Shown: one piece after another, positions 24,950 through 34,060 of the stretch
Layout of the letters: every line of letters starts with the position of its first letter
Position numbering within the stretch: position 1 is the first letter of the stretch
DNA from: Ruminococcus sp. AF31-8BH
Lineage (GTDB): Bacteria > Bacillota > Clostridia > Lachnospirales > Lachnospiraceae
Direction of reading: 5' to 3'
Length of the DNA: 64,000 nucleotides
Assembly: GCF_003460605.1 (NCBI RefSeq)
Contig: NZ_QTVN01000001.1
Location: 1-64,000, forward strand
Translations under genes and position numbers: made by a program
Notes under the pieces: model-generated
Told to the model about the DNA's origin: nothing
Database searches by the model: none
The model's input: only the letters and a program-made list of their open reading frames with translations

Positions 24950-26327
24950 TCTCTCTCCTCCGTATCCGAAAATCTTTGAAACGGTAGCCGTTCGCTTCCC
25001 GTTCTTCCATTGTCTCAATTGTATATCCCATATTTTTCCGCTGTCCGTAAAGCCTGGTGTAGATCAGCTTAATAAAATCATCTTCATTGGCAAGGGGCAG
25101 CTGGCTGGCGTTCATCTCATCCACATTTCCAAGCTGCTGATCCACATAGTCCTGGATTTTTTCCACGCTGACCACCTTCTGGATCTTCTCAGCCATCCTC
25201 CGCATTTTTTCCCGGCGCAGTTCTTCGTCCGGCTCTTTCTCATCCAGGCTTGCAGGAGTAAATTCCCGCTTGCCTTCCACTGCAAGATACAGGGAACTTT
25301 GTTCCAGGATGGAGCACTGGTAGATCTGCACCAGGTCATCCAGGAAATCAATGCGGTAGATGCCGCCTAGGTCCATGTTCTCCCGGTTGATCTCTTCGTT
25401 GATTCCCATAAGGATCTCTTTTAGCTGACCTCGCACATCCTCGTTTCCTGCAAGAAGAAACTTGGCGCGCCCTATGGCAGCTCTCTGGTACTGGGTGTTT
25501 TTCTGATTGATCTCCTGGAGAATATCGTCCATGCCGCGGAAAGCTTCTATAATCTCATGTAGATAGCGGTAAATCAGCTCCCTTCCCTCTTCCACAGAAA
25601 CTTCCCGAATAGATGCGATCTCCCTTGCCGCCTCTTCCAGAAACGCCTCCTCATGACTTTTCTCTTCCAGTCGGGAGATGATCTCCGGCCGGAATTTGGA
25701 CACGTTGTCAGAAGTAAGAAGGCGGTGGTAGGCCTTATCTACAATGTTGGTAATATAATCATTAAACAGGGCATCCATAATCTCTGCCACTGTGCTGTGT
25801 TTGGTCAGTTCGTCAATGTAATGCTTGATGTTGGAATTCAGATTCTTCAGGCCGGTGATCAGAAGATCCGTGTTTTCCCAGATCTGCATCAGCACGATTC
25901 CCGGCTTGTCCATGGTTCCAGTCACAAGGCTGTATATGGTATAAATGTAGCCCTGGTACTCGATCTGTTTGCCGTCTGCAATGTCCAGCAGCGTCTTAAT
26001 CACCTTCACTGCATACTCTTTGAAATTCACTCTCTGCACATAGCTTTTGTCTGTCTCCACTTCGATCCAGCCGTAATATTCCAGACGGCGCAGGATTCCG
26101 TTGGCGCGGCTCCGGCTGTCATATGCCTGGAATTCCTCTTCCACCAGCTGGGCTGCGTTTTCCTGGTTAAAATAAAATTCCAGTTCATCTGCCAGCACCT
26201 CTCTTTCCACTCCAAAGGAAAGCTGATGTTCCATGATGGAAAAAAGCCGGCTGATACATTCCCAGTATACAATTCGGTTGGGTGAGGACAATGGGACGAA
26301 AAAATTTCCCGGAATTACATGAAACAT
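24909..26327 (-). CDS. jetA: JetA-like condensin subunit (DUF5716, kleisin type)
   Basis: This 472-aa protein from the ATG at 26327 (AAAGGAC upstream) starts MFHVIPGNFFVPLSSPNR, the usual N-terminus of JetA proteins. It has an N-terminal winged helix (ANGILRRLEYYGWIEVE) and long helices, as expected for the kleisin of a MukBEF-like complex. It is the first gene of the jetABC operon and follows the traX terminator. Confidence 0.85.
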   Translation of the reverse strand: MFHVIPGNFFVPLSSPNRIVYWECISRLFSIMEHQLSFGVEREVLADELEFYFNQENAAQLVEEEFQAYDSRSRANGILRRLEYYGWIEVETDKSYVQRVNFKEYAVKVIKTLLDIADGKQIEYQGYIYTIYSLVTGTMDKPGIVLMQIWENTDLLITGLKNLNSNIKHYIDELTKHSTVAEIMDALFNDYITNIVDKAYHRLLTSDNVSKFRPEIISRLEEKSHEEAFLEEAAREIASIREVSVEEGRELIYRYLHEIIEAFRGMDDILQEINQKNTQYQRAAIGRAKFLLAGNEDVRGQLKEILMGINEEINRENMDLGGIYRIDFLDDLVQIYQCSILEQSSLYLAVEGKREFTPASLDEKEPDEELRREKMRRMAEKIQKVVSVEKIQDYVDQQLGNVDEMNASQLPLANEDDFIKLIYTRLYGQRKNMGYTIETMEEREANGYRFKDFRIRRRENGISGGIASKREG

Positions 26328-26352
26328 AGAATATGTCCTTTCTCTAAAAGTT

Positions 26353-26381
26353 AAAATGAGGGGCAAATTCCTTTGCCCCTC
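26353..26381 (-). terminator. Hairpin between traX and jetA
   Basis: GAGGGGCAAA (26358-26367) and TTTGCCCCTC (26372-26381) form a perfect 10-bp stem with a 4-nt loop. On the minus strand ATTTTAACTTTT follows, a moderate terminator for traX. On the plus strand TTGTTTTATTTT follows slightly further away. Confidence 0.65.
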
Positions 26382-26411
26382 GAATCTTGTTTTATTTTAG
26401 CATATTCTATT

Positions 26412-27170
26412 TTATTGCGCAAGCCGCAGCAGTCCCAGAATCAGCAGATGTGCCGGGTAAAAAATGTAGAAAAACCATTTGGAAAAGGTTCTGTACTTTT
26501 TCCCCTGCTGTCCGTTGTACAGATAAATAATGCAGACTGCGGAAAGGAAAATTCCAGCCACAGCGCCAAGAGAACGCAAGATGCTCATTCCTGGCGACAT
26601 GGTCTCTATGTTTTCTGCCAGATTGACCAGCCCGAAAAGCAACATGGCGTTTCCAAACACCTTCCACAGCTTCTTTCGCCGCTGCGCAGTGAAATCCTCT
26701 GCTATTTTGCCTTGTGCATCCGTCAGTCCGCAGGTGGCAAACCACAGCGTAAACAAAGGAGCCAGCAGCGCCCAGTCGCTATATATGGAAAGAACCACAA
26801 GCACGATTATGCAGGCATTCCGCCTCCAGTCTGCCTGGACCTTTTCCCGGACCACAAGGATCAGGAAGCACAGGAAAAGGGTAAACATCATATTCATATT
26901 TACGAAGCTGATGGTTCCCTCCTCTGTAAATGCCAGGCAGAAGGGGATTTCGGAAATCGCCGCAAACAGAAGCAGACGCTTTCCATATTTCTCTTTGGAC
27001 CTGGTGTAGCCATAGCCCTCTACCAGGAAGTAGCACATAGTAATGGCTGTGAAATATCCCACATCTACAAAAATCTCAAACAGAAGGGTTCCCGGCTCTA
27101 AGAAAATATTTGCGATATGATTCAGCAGCATGGTAAACATGGCGATGTATTTTATTTCGTCTCGATTCAT
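26412..27170 (-). CDS. TraX-family membrane protein
   Basis: This 252-aa protein has about seven to eight membrane segments. It begins KYIAMFTMLLNHIANIF and ends FYIFYPAHLLILGLLRL, both hallmarks of the TraX family, named from the F-pilin acetylase. In Lachnospiraceae it is a chromosomal gene with unknown substrate. The ATG at 27170 is chosen because GAGAGG lies six bases upstream. It lies 63 bp after the transglutaminase-like gene. Confidence 0.88.
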   Translation of the reverse strand: MNRDEIKYIAMFTMLLNHIANIFLEPGTLLFEIFVDVGYFTAITMCYFLVEGYGYTRSKEKYGKRLLLFAAISEIPFCLAFTEEGTISFVNMNMMFTLFLCFLILVVREKVQADWRRNACIIVLVVLSIYSDWALLAPLFTLWFATCGLTDAQGKIAEDFTAQRRKKLWKVFGNAMLLFGLVNLAENIETMSPGMSILRSLGAVAGIFLSAVCIIYLYNGQQGKKYRTFSKWFFYIFYPAHLLILGLLRLAQ

Positions 27171-27233
27171 CTTCGTCCTCTCCCGCCTTCCCGACAACTT
27201 ACGTGCGCATCATATCCTGCCTGCACAATGGAA

Positions 27234-29711
27234 TCACACATGGAAAATCCGCAGCAGCATATCCGCCATACCAACAGAATATCCCACAGACGCAAACATT
27301 CCCTGGCACGCTCCATCCGTCACAACCATCAGCGGCAGCTTTTCAGAATCCACGTACATGCGGCGCGCTGTCATCTCTTTATCTTTGCCGAAGTCATGGA
27401 AAAATACCTGAATCTTTGGCAGCATCTCCAGACATCTGCAAAGAGTCGCGTTCTTCAGTGCATCCTCATTTCTTAAAATAAACACAAGGTTCTGCTGGAT
27501 TTTTTCATATTTTTCCTTCAAATCCATAATCTCGTTGAGGATATGCTCCGTAGGCTCACGGCCTTCCTCCAGCCAGAAGAAAATCTTACGCTGGACGCCA
27601 TCGCCGTGTTCCAGATTTTCATCCGCGCACGGTGTACCTGTCACCTGCGAAATCAACACTACCTCACCATCTTTATTTCTAAGCCTGGAATCCGGAATAG
27701 AATGCCGATTCAGCATTTCCTCCAGGCTGTACTCCCGAAGCTCCAGCTCCACCTTCTTGGTCTCGTCTTTTTCAATATGGAAGTCATACCGCTTGCCAAG
27801 AATATTTCCGTTTGGCAGACGATTTCCTGTCAGAATCCGGTAATCCCCAGGCATAATATCCAGCTCAAGCTTTCCGTTTTCCCATTTGCTTCCGCTGAAA
27901 TCAAGAGTCAGATAGCCCTTTCCATCTGTCACAGAAATGGTCCAGTTCTGGTAGTAATTCCAGTTCTCATTCTCCCCGGCCAGAACAGTAAGGTGAGCTT
28001 CCTTGCGGCTCTCTTCCAGCACCGGAACGAACTTTATGCCATCCCAGTACTCAATGGCACCATCTGTAGGATTCAGCCTGGACGGAATTCCAAGGGTTCT
28101 TGCAATGGCAACAAACAATACTTTATGGGATTTCTCCCCTGCAATCTTAAGATCCAGCGCTGCACCAGGAGTGGTGTAAGCCGTCAGACGCTCCCTGTCA
28201 TTGCGAACAGAAATATTTTCCTTGATCCAGGTCCAGATCCGCTTAGGATCAGACTCGAAGGCATCCCTCTGTTTCTTATCGAAATAACCCAGAATCTTCT
28301 TTCTCCATTTCGTGAGAACCTCGTTCTCTACTCTTGGATTCCACACATAAGGAATATAGATCTCGTCCGGATTAAATTCCCGGTAAACAGAAGCCTCCTG
28401 ATAGTGGCCTTCCAGCACCTCCGGAAAAGCATCCCTTCTGTCCTTCTCAGACAGAACTGCCATCATCGGCTCCACCTCTTCCATGGTGTGTCCATACAGG
28501 CAGCGCTTCCACAGAGGCTGGAATTTGGCAATCTTGCGGCGGCAGTGCTCGCCTTCCTCTGCAATTCTTCTGTTATTTTCCTCTTCCTGTTCTTTGGAAA
28601 TATTCCACTTGGTCCGGCCTGTATCTTCTGGGGCGATCATATCGAAATCCACCCACAGCTCGTCCTCATATTCCTCTCCCAGGGTGCAGACAAATTCATC
28701 TCCATCTCTGGTGTCGATCACCCGCTCGCCGTAAGTGCCCTCATAAACTGCACAGATCAGCAAACTTCCAAGGCCTGTGACAAAAGAAATGCATCCGTTT
28801 TCATCAGCGCTTATCTTCGCCACTGGGGAAAACTCCCCGTAATTCATAACCTCGGCCTGCACCCTTGCGCCGCCAGCCGGGGTTCCTTCCAGATCTTCTA
28901 CCCGGATGGTGATCCGCTTGGTCTTTGCATATTTGCCAAGAAGATTGATGATCCTGTTCATTCCGTCTTTTCCAATGACATCTTCGTCCGGCATGGCACG
29001 GTCGTACCATCTGGAACCGATCATCATTGCTCTGGATGCAGCGTTGGTAAACCAGCCCTTATCCAGAACTGCTTCCGGCTCACAGGCTCCCAGGTAATGC
29101 CAGTCGCCGTCGCACCAGACCTCCACCCAGGCGTGGTTGTCGTCACAGTGGGACCATCTTGGCACATATACTGGTCTCGCAGGGATTCCTGCACTTCGCA
29201 GCACATTTACCACAAAAACCGCTTCCTCACCGCAGCGTCCCACACCGCTTCTGTAGATTTCCAGAGCAGAGCCGGTACGCATATCCGTTCCCTGATACAT
29301 CACTTCGCCAGCGCACCAGTGGTTGATCTCCAGCACAGCTTCCATCATGCTCATGCCCTGGATCCGGTCCTTTATTTTTTCCCAGAAATAAGTACGGCAG
29401 GGTTTAATTTCTTCATCATTAGTTCGATGAAAAAGCACATAGTTCAGAAAATAAAGCTCCGGGTATTTCTTCACATAAGGGGAATTTTCCCAAAGCCAGA
29501 TTCCCTGCTGGACATAATCCAGATAGGTGTCAAATGTGTAATTTCCCACATCGCTGTAAGGCATGTTGCTGTACAGATACTTCATTCCAATCACAATATC
29601 TGCATTTAAGGTTTCCATTCTTTTCTCGATTTCTTCTGCTTTTCCTGGAAGTTCCCTGGAAAAATCCTCAAAGTCTTTCTCTATCCGGTCCCTGTTTTTT
29701 TCAAGAAACAT
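27234..29711 (-). CDS. Transglutaminase-like cysteine protein
   Basis: This 825-aa protein has a transglutaminase-like core at about 150-260, with catalytic Cys in GRCGEEAVF and His in DNHAWVEVW. A second, related segment (about 540-570, SHKVLFVAIARTLGIPSRLNP) has Ser/His where the Cys is expected, so it looks like a degenerate duplicate. Beta-rich domains lie between and a thioredoxin-like C-terminus is possible. No signal peptide is present, which is unusual for a large transglutaminase-like protein. GAAGGAGA precedes the start. Confidence 0.8.
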   Translation of the reverse strand: MFLEKNRDRIEKDFEDFSRELPGKAEEIEKRMETLNADIVIGMKYLYSNMPYSDVGNYTFDTYLDYVQQGIWLWENSPYVKKYPELYFLNYVLFHRTNDEEIKPCRTYFWEKIKDRIQGMSMMEAVLEINHWCAGEVMYQGTDMRTGSALEIYRSGVGRCGEEAVFVVNVLRSAGIPARPVYVPRWSHCDDNHAWVEVWCDGDWHYLGACEPEAVLDKGWFTNAASRAMMIGSRWYDRAMPDEDVIGKDGMNRIINLLGKYAKTKRITIRVEDLEGTPAGGARVQAEVMNYGEFSPVAKISADENGCISFVTGLGSLLICAVYEGTYGERVIDTRDGDEFVCTLGEEYEDELWVDFDMIAPEDTGRTKWNISKEQEEENNRRIAEEGEHCRRKIAKFQPLWKRCLYGHTMEEVEPMMAVLSEKDRRDAFPEVLEGHYQEASVYREFNPDEIYIPYVWNPRVENEVLTKWRKKILGYFDKKQRDAFESDPKRIWTWIKENISVRNDRERLTAYTTPGAALDLKIAGEKSHKVLFVAIARTLGIPSRLNPTDGAIEYWDGIKFVPVLEESRKEAHLTVLAGENENWNYYQNWTISVTDGKGYLTLDFSGSKWENGKLELDIMPGDYRILTGNRLPNGNILGKRYDFHIEKDETKKVELELREYSLEEMLNRHSIPDSRLRNKDGEVVLISQVTGTPCADENLEHGDGVQRKIFFWLEEGREPTEHILNEIMDLKEKYEKIQQNLVFILRNEDALKNATLCRCLEMLPKIQVFFHDFGKDKEMTARRMYVDSEKLPLMVVTDGACQGMFASVGYSVGMADMLLRIFHV

Positions 29712-29725
29712 CTTTAATCTCCTTC

Positions 29726-30118
29726 TTATCCAATGTCTAACATATTCATAATGTTGCCATAGCCAGCGTCCTGGGCCAGCTGCTGCAGGCCATCCTTAAT
29801 CTCTTCCAAAGAGTAGTTGTGGGCTTCCAGGAATTCATCCCCTTTGGATGCTGCATACTCGTAGAAAAACATGGCTTCTGCCAGGTCTTCCTTGTCAGAA
29901 TAATCGATTCTGTCCAGAAGCTCGTTCTCCGCCTCGTTGATTTCCCCATTGTCCACCATTGTTTTCAGATGGTGAAGCTTATCACCGGAAATCTGGTATT
30001 TGGATTCTACCGGGAGCTCTACCTGCACATATTTTTTTCCAAGCATTACGCTTGCCAGCACACGAGCTACTTCTTTAATGATACGCATAAGGTAATCTTT
30101 TTCGTCATCTGTAAACAT
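29726..30118 (-). CDS. DUF6483 family protein
   Basis: This 130-aa acidic helical protein starts MFTDDEKDYLMRIIKEVARVLASVMLGKK, as in DUF6483 proteins of Lachnospiraceae. CAGGAGGAAAAC gives a clear start at 30118. It is probably co-transcribed with the transglutaminase-like gene (14-bp gap). Function is unknown. Confidence 0.7.
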   Translation of the reverse strand: MFTDDEKDYLMRIIKEVARVLASVMLGKKYVQVELPVESKYQISGDKLHHLKTMVDNGEINEAENELLDRIDYSDKEDLAEAMFFYEYAASKGDEFLEAHNYSLEEIKDGLQQLAQDAGYGNIMNMLDIG

Positions 30119-30134
30119 GTTTTCCTCCTGTAGA

Positions 30135-30179
30135 CAAAAAGGTCCTGTCATGACAGCTGTGTGCGTCTTGACAGAACCT
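30135..30179 (-). terminator. Terminator after the cytidylate-kinase-like gene
   Basis: On the minus strand AGGTTCTGTCA (30179-30169) pairs with TGACAGGACCT (30150-30140), followed by TTTTT. An internal ACAGCTGT dyad sits in the loop. Confidence 0.8.
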
Positions 30180-30187
30180 CTGACCAT

Positions 30188-30796
30188 TTATTTCATTCTC
30201 GCTGTTCGTTTGTCAATATATTCAGACAGGAAATCAACGCTTCCTTCAATACCAAGTGTACTGCTGTTCAGGCTCAGATCATAGGTATGAGTCTCAGACC
30301 ATTTGGTCTTGCAGTGACTGTCATGATATTTCTTTCTCTTTCTGTCTTTCTCTTTGATAAAACGTTCTGCTTCTTTTTCTGTTTTTCCATAAAGACGGGA
30401 AATACGGGCGATTTTGTCTTCCATATTTCCAAGAACGAAAATGGAAATCAGTCCCGGATAGTCCTTCAGGATGGTCTCAGAGCAGCGTCCTACTACTACG
30501 AAGGATTCGCCTTTCTCTGCTTTTTCCCGAAGGAAATTGAACTGCATGAGGGCAACGTTGTCTGCTGGAGAACTGCTCATTCCCTTAACGGTACGGTAAA
30601 GGAATTTGTTGTGCTTCATCTCGTCGAAGATCTCAAGCTCCTCGCTGCTTACGTTGTGGCTGTCTGCCACCTCTCTCAAAAGGTTGTGATCATATAAGGA
30701 AAGTCCATAGCGCTTGGCGATTCGCTCTGCGATCTCATGTCCCGCACTTCCGAACTCTCGTCCGATGGAAATGATCACCTGTTTCTGTGTTTTCAT
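30188..30796 (-). CDS. Cytidylate kinase-like protein
   Basis: This 202-aa protein of the cytidylate-kinase-like family has a nucleotide-binding start ISIGREFGSAGHEIAERIAKR, YDHNLL, and an arginine-rich lid SRLYGKTEKEAERFIKEKDRKRKKYH. The family resembles CMP kinase, but its true substrate is unproven. AAAAGGAGGGGAT precedes the ATG. It is a single-gene unit with its own terminator. Confidence 0.85.
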   Translation of the reverse strand: MKTQKQVIISIGREFGSAGHEIAERIAKRYGLSLYDHNLLREVADSHNVSSEELEIFDEMKHNKFLYRTVKGMSSSPADNVALMQFNFLREKAEKGESFVVVGRCSETILKDYPGLISIFVLGNMEDKIARISRLYGKTEKEAERFIKEKDRKRKKYHDSHCKTKWSETHTYDLSLNSSTLGIEGSVDFLSEYIDKRTARMK

Positions 30797-30872
30797 GGTA
30801 TCCCCTCCTTTTCCATAGTTTCATGCCGCGGATTGCGGACCAGCTGAGCTGCTTCCGCAATCCAATCTGGCA

Positions 30873-32222
30873 TTATAAATATCTTGCATAGATCATAAAC
30901 ATTGATACAAAGATTACGATGATCGTAGCCGGTGCCATAGTTTTGCAGTATCTGCCCCACTTAATCATGTGGCCGCTCTTGGCTGCGGTAGCGATTCCTA
31001 CTACGTTTGCAGAAGCTCCGATTGGGGTTGCGCTTCCGCCGATATCAGTACCCATTGCAAGAGCCCATGCAAGAATGGAAATATCGATTCCCTGTGCTGC
31101 TGCCAGGCTGTCGATAACCGGAATCATGGTAGCTGCAAACGGAATGTTGTCAATAAATGCACTTGCAACTGCAGATACCCAGATGATGATTGCGATCATT
31201 ACCTTCAGGTTTCCGCCGCTTACCTTGCCGATAAATCCAGCCAGGATAGTAAGGATGCCAGTCTGCTCAAGACCGCCTACTACTACGAAAAGTCCGACAA
31301 AGAACAACAGGGTCTTATAGTCAACCTTTTTCAGAAGCTCCAGTGCATCCTTGCCGGCTGTGATCAGTGTCACTGCTGCAATAAATACACCGATGCAGGA
31401 TACGGTAAGTCCTGTCTGTGAATGGCTTACCAGCAGAACAACTGCGCAGAGGAAGATGATCCAGCTGATGATAAAACCTCTCTTGTCTGTAATTGCTTCA
31501 GAAGGATCCGGCAGAGTAGACGGATCGATCTTGCCTGCATTCTCTGTAAGCTCCTTGCGGAAAACAAAGTAGAAATAAATTACTACCAGAACCAGTGCGA
31601 TAAATGCGATCAAACCGGTGTTTGTTACAAAGTCTGCAAAGGAAAATCCAAGGGATGTTCCAATGATAATGTTCGGCGGGTCTCCGCACATAGTTGCGGA
31701 TCCACCAAGGTTTGCGCAGAAAATTTCTGCCAGGATCATCGGTACCGGATTGAATTTCAACAGCTGTGAAAGCTCTACGGTAACTGCTGCCAGAAACAGG
31801 ATAACGGTAATACTGTCAATAAACATTGCCAGTACAAAGGACAGGAGCATAAATGTGATAAAGATCGGGATGATCTGGTATTTTACCAGTTTCGCGATCT
31901 TCATGCATAACCAGCGGAAAAATCCGGATTTTGCCATACCTTCTACCATGATCATCATACCAGCGATGAACACGATAGTCTCCCAGTTGATTCCGGCGGA
32001 AGCTTCGCTTGCTTCCCCTGCGGTGTGCCAGAATCCCGACGAGAAAATACTATGTATGTTCAGTGTTTCAATAATTGCTGAGGGACTGTGCATACAAAGG
32101 CCAAATACAAGAACCAGTGTAAGGAGCGCACATCCCAGAGTAACAATGTGTCTTTCCCAGATTTCTGTGATGATCAGAATGAACATCGCCAGGAAAATAA
32201 TTACTGCTAAAATCTGTGCCAT
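30873..32222 (-). CDS. ArsB/NhaD-family ion transporter
   Basis: This 449-aa protein has about 12 membrane helices and the paired motifs of the ion transporter superfamily: LGGSATMCGDPPNIIIG in the first half and TDIGGSATPIGASANVVG in the second. It could exchange Na+/H+ or carry an oxyanion or dicarboxylate; sequence alone does not decide. GGAGGAAAG precedes the ATG at 32222. The start overlaps the stop of a 31-codon membrane-peptide gene (TAATG), so translation is coupled. Confidence 0.85.
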   Translation of the reverse strand: MAQILAVIIFLAMFILIITEIWERHIVTLGCALLTLVLVFGLCMHSPSAIIETLNIHSIFSSGFWHTAGEASEASAGINWETIVFIAGMMIMVEGMAKSGFFRWLCMKIAKLVKYQIIPIFITFMLLSFVLAMFIDSITVILFLAAVTVELSQLLKFNPVPMILAEIFCANLGGSATMCGDPPNIIIGTSLGFSFADFVTNTGLIAFIALVLVVIYFYFVFRKELTENAGKIDPSTLPDPSEAITDKRGFIISWIIFLCAVVLLVSHSQTGLTVSCIGVFIAAVTLITAGKDALELLKKVDYKTLLFFVGLFVVVGGLEQTGILTILAGFIGKVSGGNLKVMIAIIIWVSAVASAFIDNIPFAATMIPVIDSLAAAQGIDISILAWALAMGTDIGGSATPIGASANVVGIATAAKSGHMIKWGRYCKTMAPATIIVIFVSMFMIYARYL

Positions 32223-32317
32223 TATTTCTTTCCTCCATGACTGTCGAACCATGCCATCCAGAGTCCCACTCCAATGGCTGCCACAATCATTATTCCTATA
32301 AATATATTAAGTAACAT
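32222..32317 (-). CDS. 31-aa single-span membrane peptide
   Basis: The ATG at 32317 follows GGAGGTAAAACTAT. The peptide reads MLLNIFIGIMIVAAIGVGLW, then MAWFDSHGGKK, a single membrane helix with a short charged tail. Its TAA overlaps the ATG of the transporter. Strong ribosome site, coupling and hydrophobic design suggest a real small subunit of the transporter, similar in concept to KdpF. No homologue is known to me. Confidence 0.6.
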   Translation of the reverse strand: MLLNIFIGIMIVAAIGVGLWMAWFDSHGGKK

Positions 32318-32402
32318 ATAGTTTTACCTCCGATCATATCTGTGTTTACATGGAAAATGATCACTGCGAGTCCTGCAGCAATCAAACAACAGAATATGGT
32401 CT

Positions 32403-32807
32403 TCAGTGTTTCTGCCCGTCCTGGTGGTGGATGTAACAGATAATAAATCTTCTTCCATCCGCGTCATTTATGGTAAGCAGACGTTTCTTTTCTTTATAAA
32501 ATACGGTATTCGCCAGCAGAACTGCAAGCATGATGATCACCAGCTCTGTTCCTGTCATCCCCTTCTGCCGAAGGCGCTGGTCCGCCTCCAGTCTCACAGA
32601 CACCTGCCTGATTCCTGTCAGTTCTTCGGCACTGGTGTGGGTACTTCTGGAAAACTCCGGTGATATCAAAGAAGCGGAGGCCGGGATCAGATCAGAAACA
32701 TGCAGAATGCTCTTCGCCTCCATGCTGGCGAAAAAGATACATAAAACCGCCAGTATCATGCCAAGAAAAAGGCAGATATAGCGATTTTTCCATTCATTTT
32801 TCTTCAA
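32403..32807 (-). CDS. Small membrane protein of unknown function
   Basis: This 134-aa protein has an N-terminal membrane helix (YICLFLGMILAVLCIFFASM), a 60-residue exposed segment and a second hydrophobic helix (MTGTELVIIMLAVLLANTVFY), then a basic tail. No family was recognised. In the 85 bp before the 31-aa peptide another hydrophobic frame (TIFCCLIAAGLAVIIF) exists without a good start codon and was not called. The gene may form an operon with the transporter. Confidence 0.55.
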   Translation of the reverse strand: MKKNEWKNRYICLFLGMILAVLCIFFASMEAKSILHVSDLIPASASLISPEFSRSTHTSAEELTGIRQVSVRLEADQRLRQKGMTGTELVIIMLAVLLANTVFYKEKKRLLTINDADGRRFIICYIHHQDGQKH

Positions 32808-32885
32808 TAGGCCTCACCTCGATACCTGAAAAAATTCGTCTCTATAATAGCAGATTTTCAGCGCTTTTTCAACTGTTTTTACACG

Positions 32886-32932
32886 GGGAAAAACAGACTG
32901 GAATACACCTGTTTTACAGGGATTCCAGTCTG
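32886..32932 (-). terminator. Terminator after metQ
   Basis: CAGACTGGAAT (32894-32904) pairs with ATTCCAGTCTG (32922-32932), with an inner CCTGT/ACAGG stem. On the minus strand TTTTTCCCC follows. Confidence 0.8.
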
Positions 32933-32980
32933 CCTGCGCTTCATTTCTTATTATGGAAAATACTCTGTAACGGAAGCGGA

Positions 32981-33910
32981 TTATTCAGCGTCTGTTGCTT
33001 CTGCATCAGCTTCTGCATCAGCCTCTGCGTCATCTCCGTCAGCCTCCGCATCTGTGCTTTCCTCTGCGTCAGCTTCATCTGCTGCGTCCTCGCTGTCATC
33101 AAATGGGATAACTGCGCCGTCATATTTCTCGTTGATGAAGTCTTTGATCTCGTCAGATTTTAATACGTCTACAAGAGCTTTGATCTTGTCGCTGTTCTCA
33201 TTTCCTTCTTTTACTGCGATTACGTTTACATAGGTTTTTGCTGCTTCGGAATCAGAGGTCTCGTATGCAAGTGCATCTTTGGATACAGAGTAGCCAGCCT
33301 GAAGAGCATAGTTTCCGTTCAGGACAATGTAAGCAGTCTCTTCTGCAACACGTGCTACCTGCTCTGCTGCAAGCTCAACGATCTCTACGTTGTATGGGTT
33401 CTCCTCAATGTCGTTTACAGTTGCCTCAAGACCAACGCCATCTTTCAGAGTGATGATTCCGTTGTCCTGAAGAAGGAGAAGCGCTCTTGCCTCGTTTGTG
33501 GTGTCGTTCGGTACTGCGATTGTGTCGCCGTCTGCGATATCATCAAGGCTGGATTTTGTTCCCGGGTAAATTCCGAATGGCTCATAGTGGATTCCGCCTG
33601 CGTTTACAAGGTGGGTTCCTTTCTCCTCATTGAAGCTGTTCAGATATGGAATGTGCTGGAAGTAGTTTGCATCGAAATCTCCGCTCTCTACAACTTCGTT
33701 TGGCTGTACATAATCATCAAATACAGTTACCTCAAGGTCATATCCCTCTTCCTCAAGAATTGGCTTTGCTGCCTCAAGAATCTCAGAATGAGGTGTCTCG
33801 GAAGCTGCTACTGTGATGGTTTTGTCGTCATCTGCTGCGAATACAACGGATGTTCCAACGGTTCCAAGTACAAGTGCTCCTGTGAGTGCTGCTGCGATTA
33901 ATTTTTTCAT
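32981..33910 (-). CDS. metQ: MetQ-like methionine-binding protein with acidic tail
   Basis: This 309-aa protein is a NlpA/MetQ-type substrate-binding protein (HSEILEAAKPILEEEGYDLEV, DDYVQPNEVV, ANYFQHIPYLN, PNDTTNEARALLLLQ). It would bind methionine for the MetNI importer. MetQ is normally a lipoprotein, but here the signal peptide ends VVFAA-DDD with no Cys, so there is no lipid anchor. The last 35 residues are an Asp/Glu/Ala-rich tail (ADAEESTDAEADGDD...). How it stays near the transporter is unclear. It lies 150 bp after metI. Confidence 0.9.
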   Translation of the reverse strand: MKKLIAAALTGALVLGTVGTSVVFAADDDKTITVAASETPHSEILEAAKPILEEEGYDLEVTVFDDYVQPNEVVESGDFDANYFQHIPYLNSFNEEKGTHLVNAGGIHYEPFGIYPGTKSSLDDIADGDTIAVPNDTTNEARALLLLQDNGIITLKDGVGLEATVNDIEENPYNVEIVELAAEQVARVAEETAYIVLNGNYALQAGYSVSKDALAYETSDSEAAKTYVNVIAVKEGNENSDKIKALVDVLKSDEIKDFINEKYDGAVIPFDDSEDAADEADAEESTDAEADGDDAEADAEADAEATDAE

Positions 33911-34060
33911 AATAAACTTCCTCCTTGTTTTTTGAAAAATATATTTAGTTTCTACATTACAATCATTTTTTATAATAAACAGGGGCTACTAAAAACTCCT
34001 GTCAATTATCGATTTTGGTTACTGCTCACAGATACCATTTCTTATAAAATAATCTGTGGC
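33911..34060 (-). other. metI-metQ spacer
   Basis: The 150-bp spacer starts with a CACAGAT...ATCTGTG dyad just after metI and contains a minus-strand TTGACA with TATTAT further down at a non-ideal 22-bp spacing. It may hold a processing hairpin and a secondary promoter for metQ, which usually needs higher expression than the transporter genes. Confidence 0.3.

Noticed and set aside
24169..29609. Long open frames on the plus strand opposite jetABC and the transglutaminase-like gene
   Set aside because: They lack ribosome sites and recognisable motifs and mirror the codon pattern of well-supported minus-strand genes.
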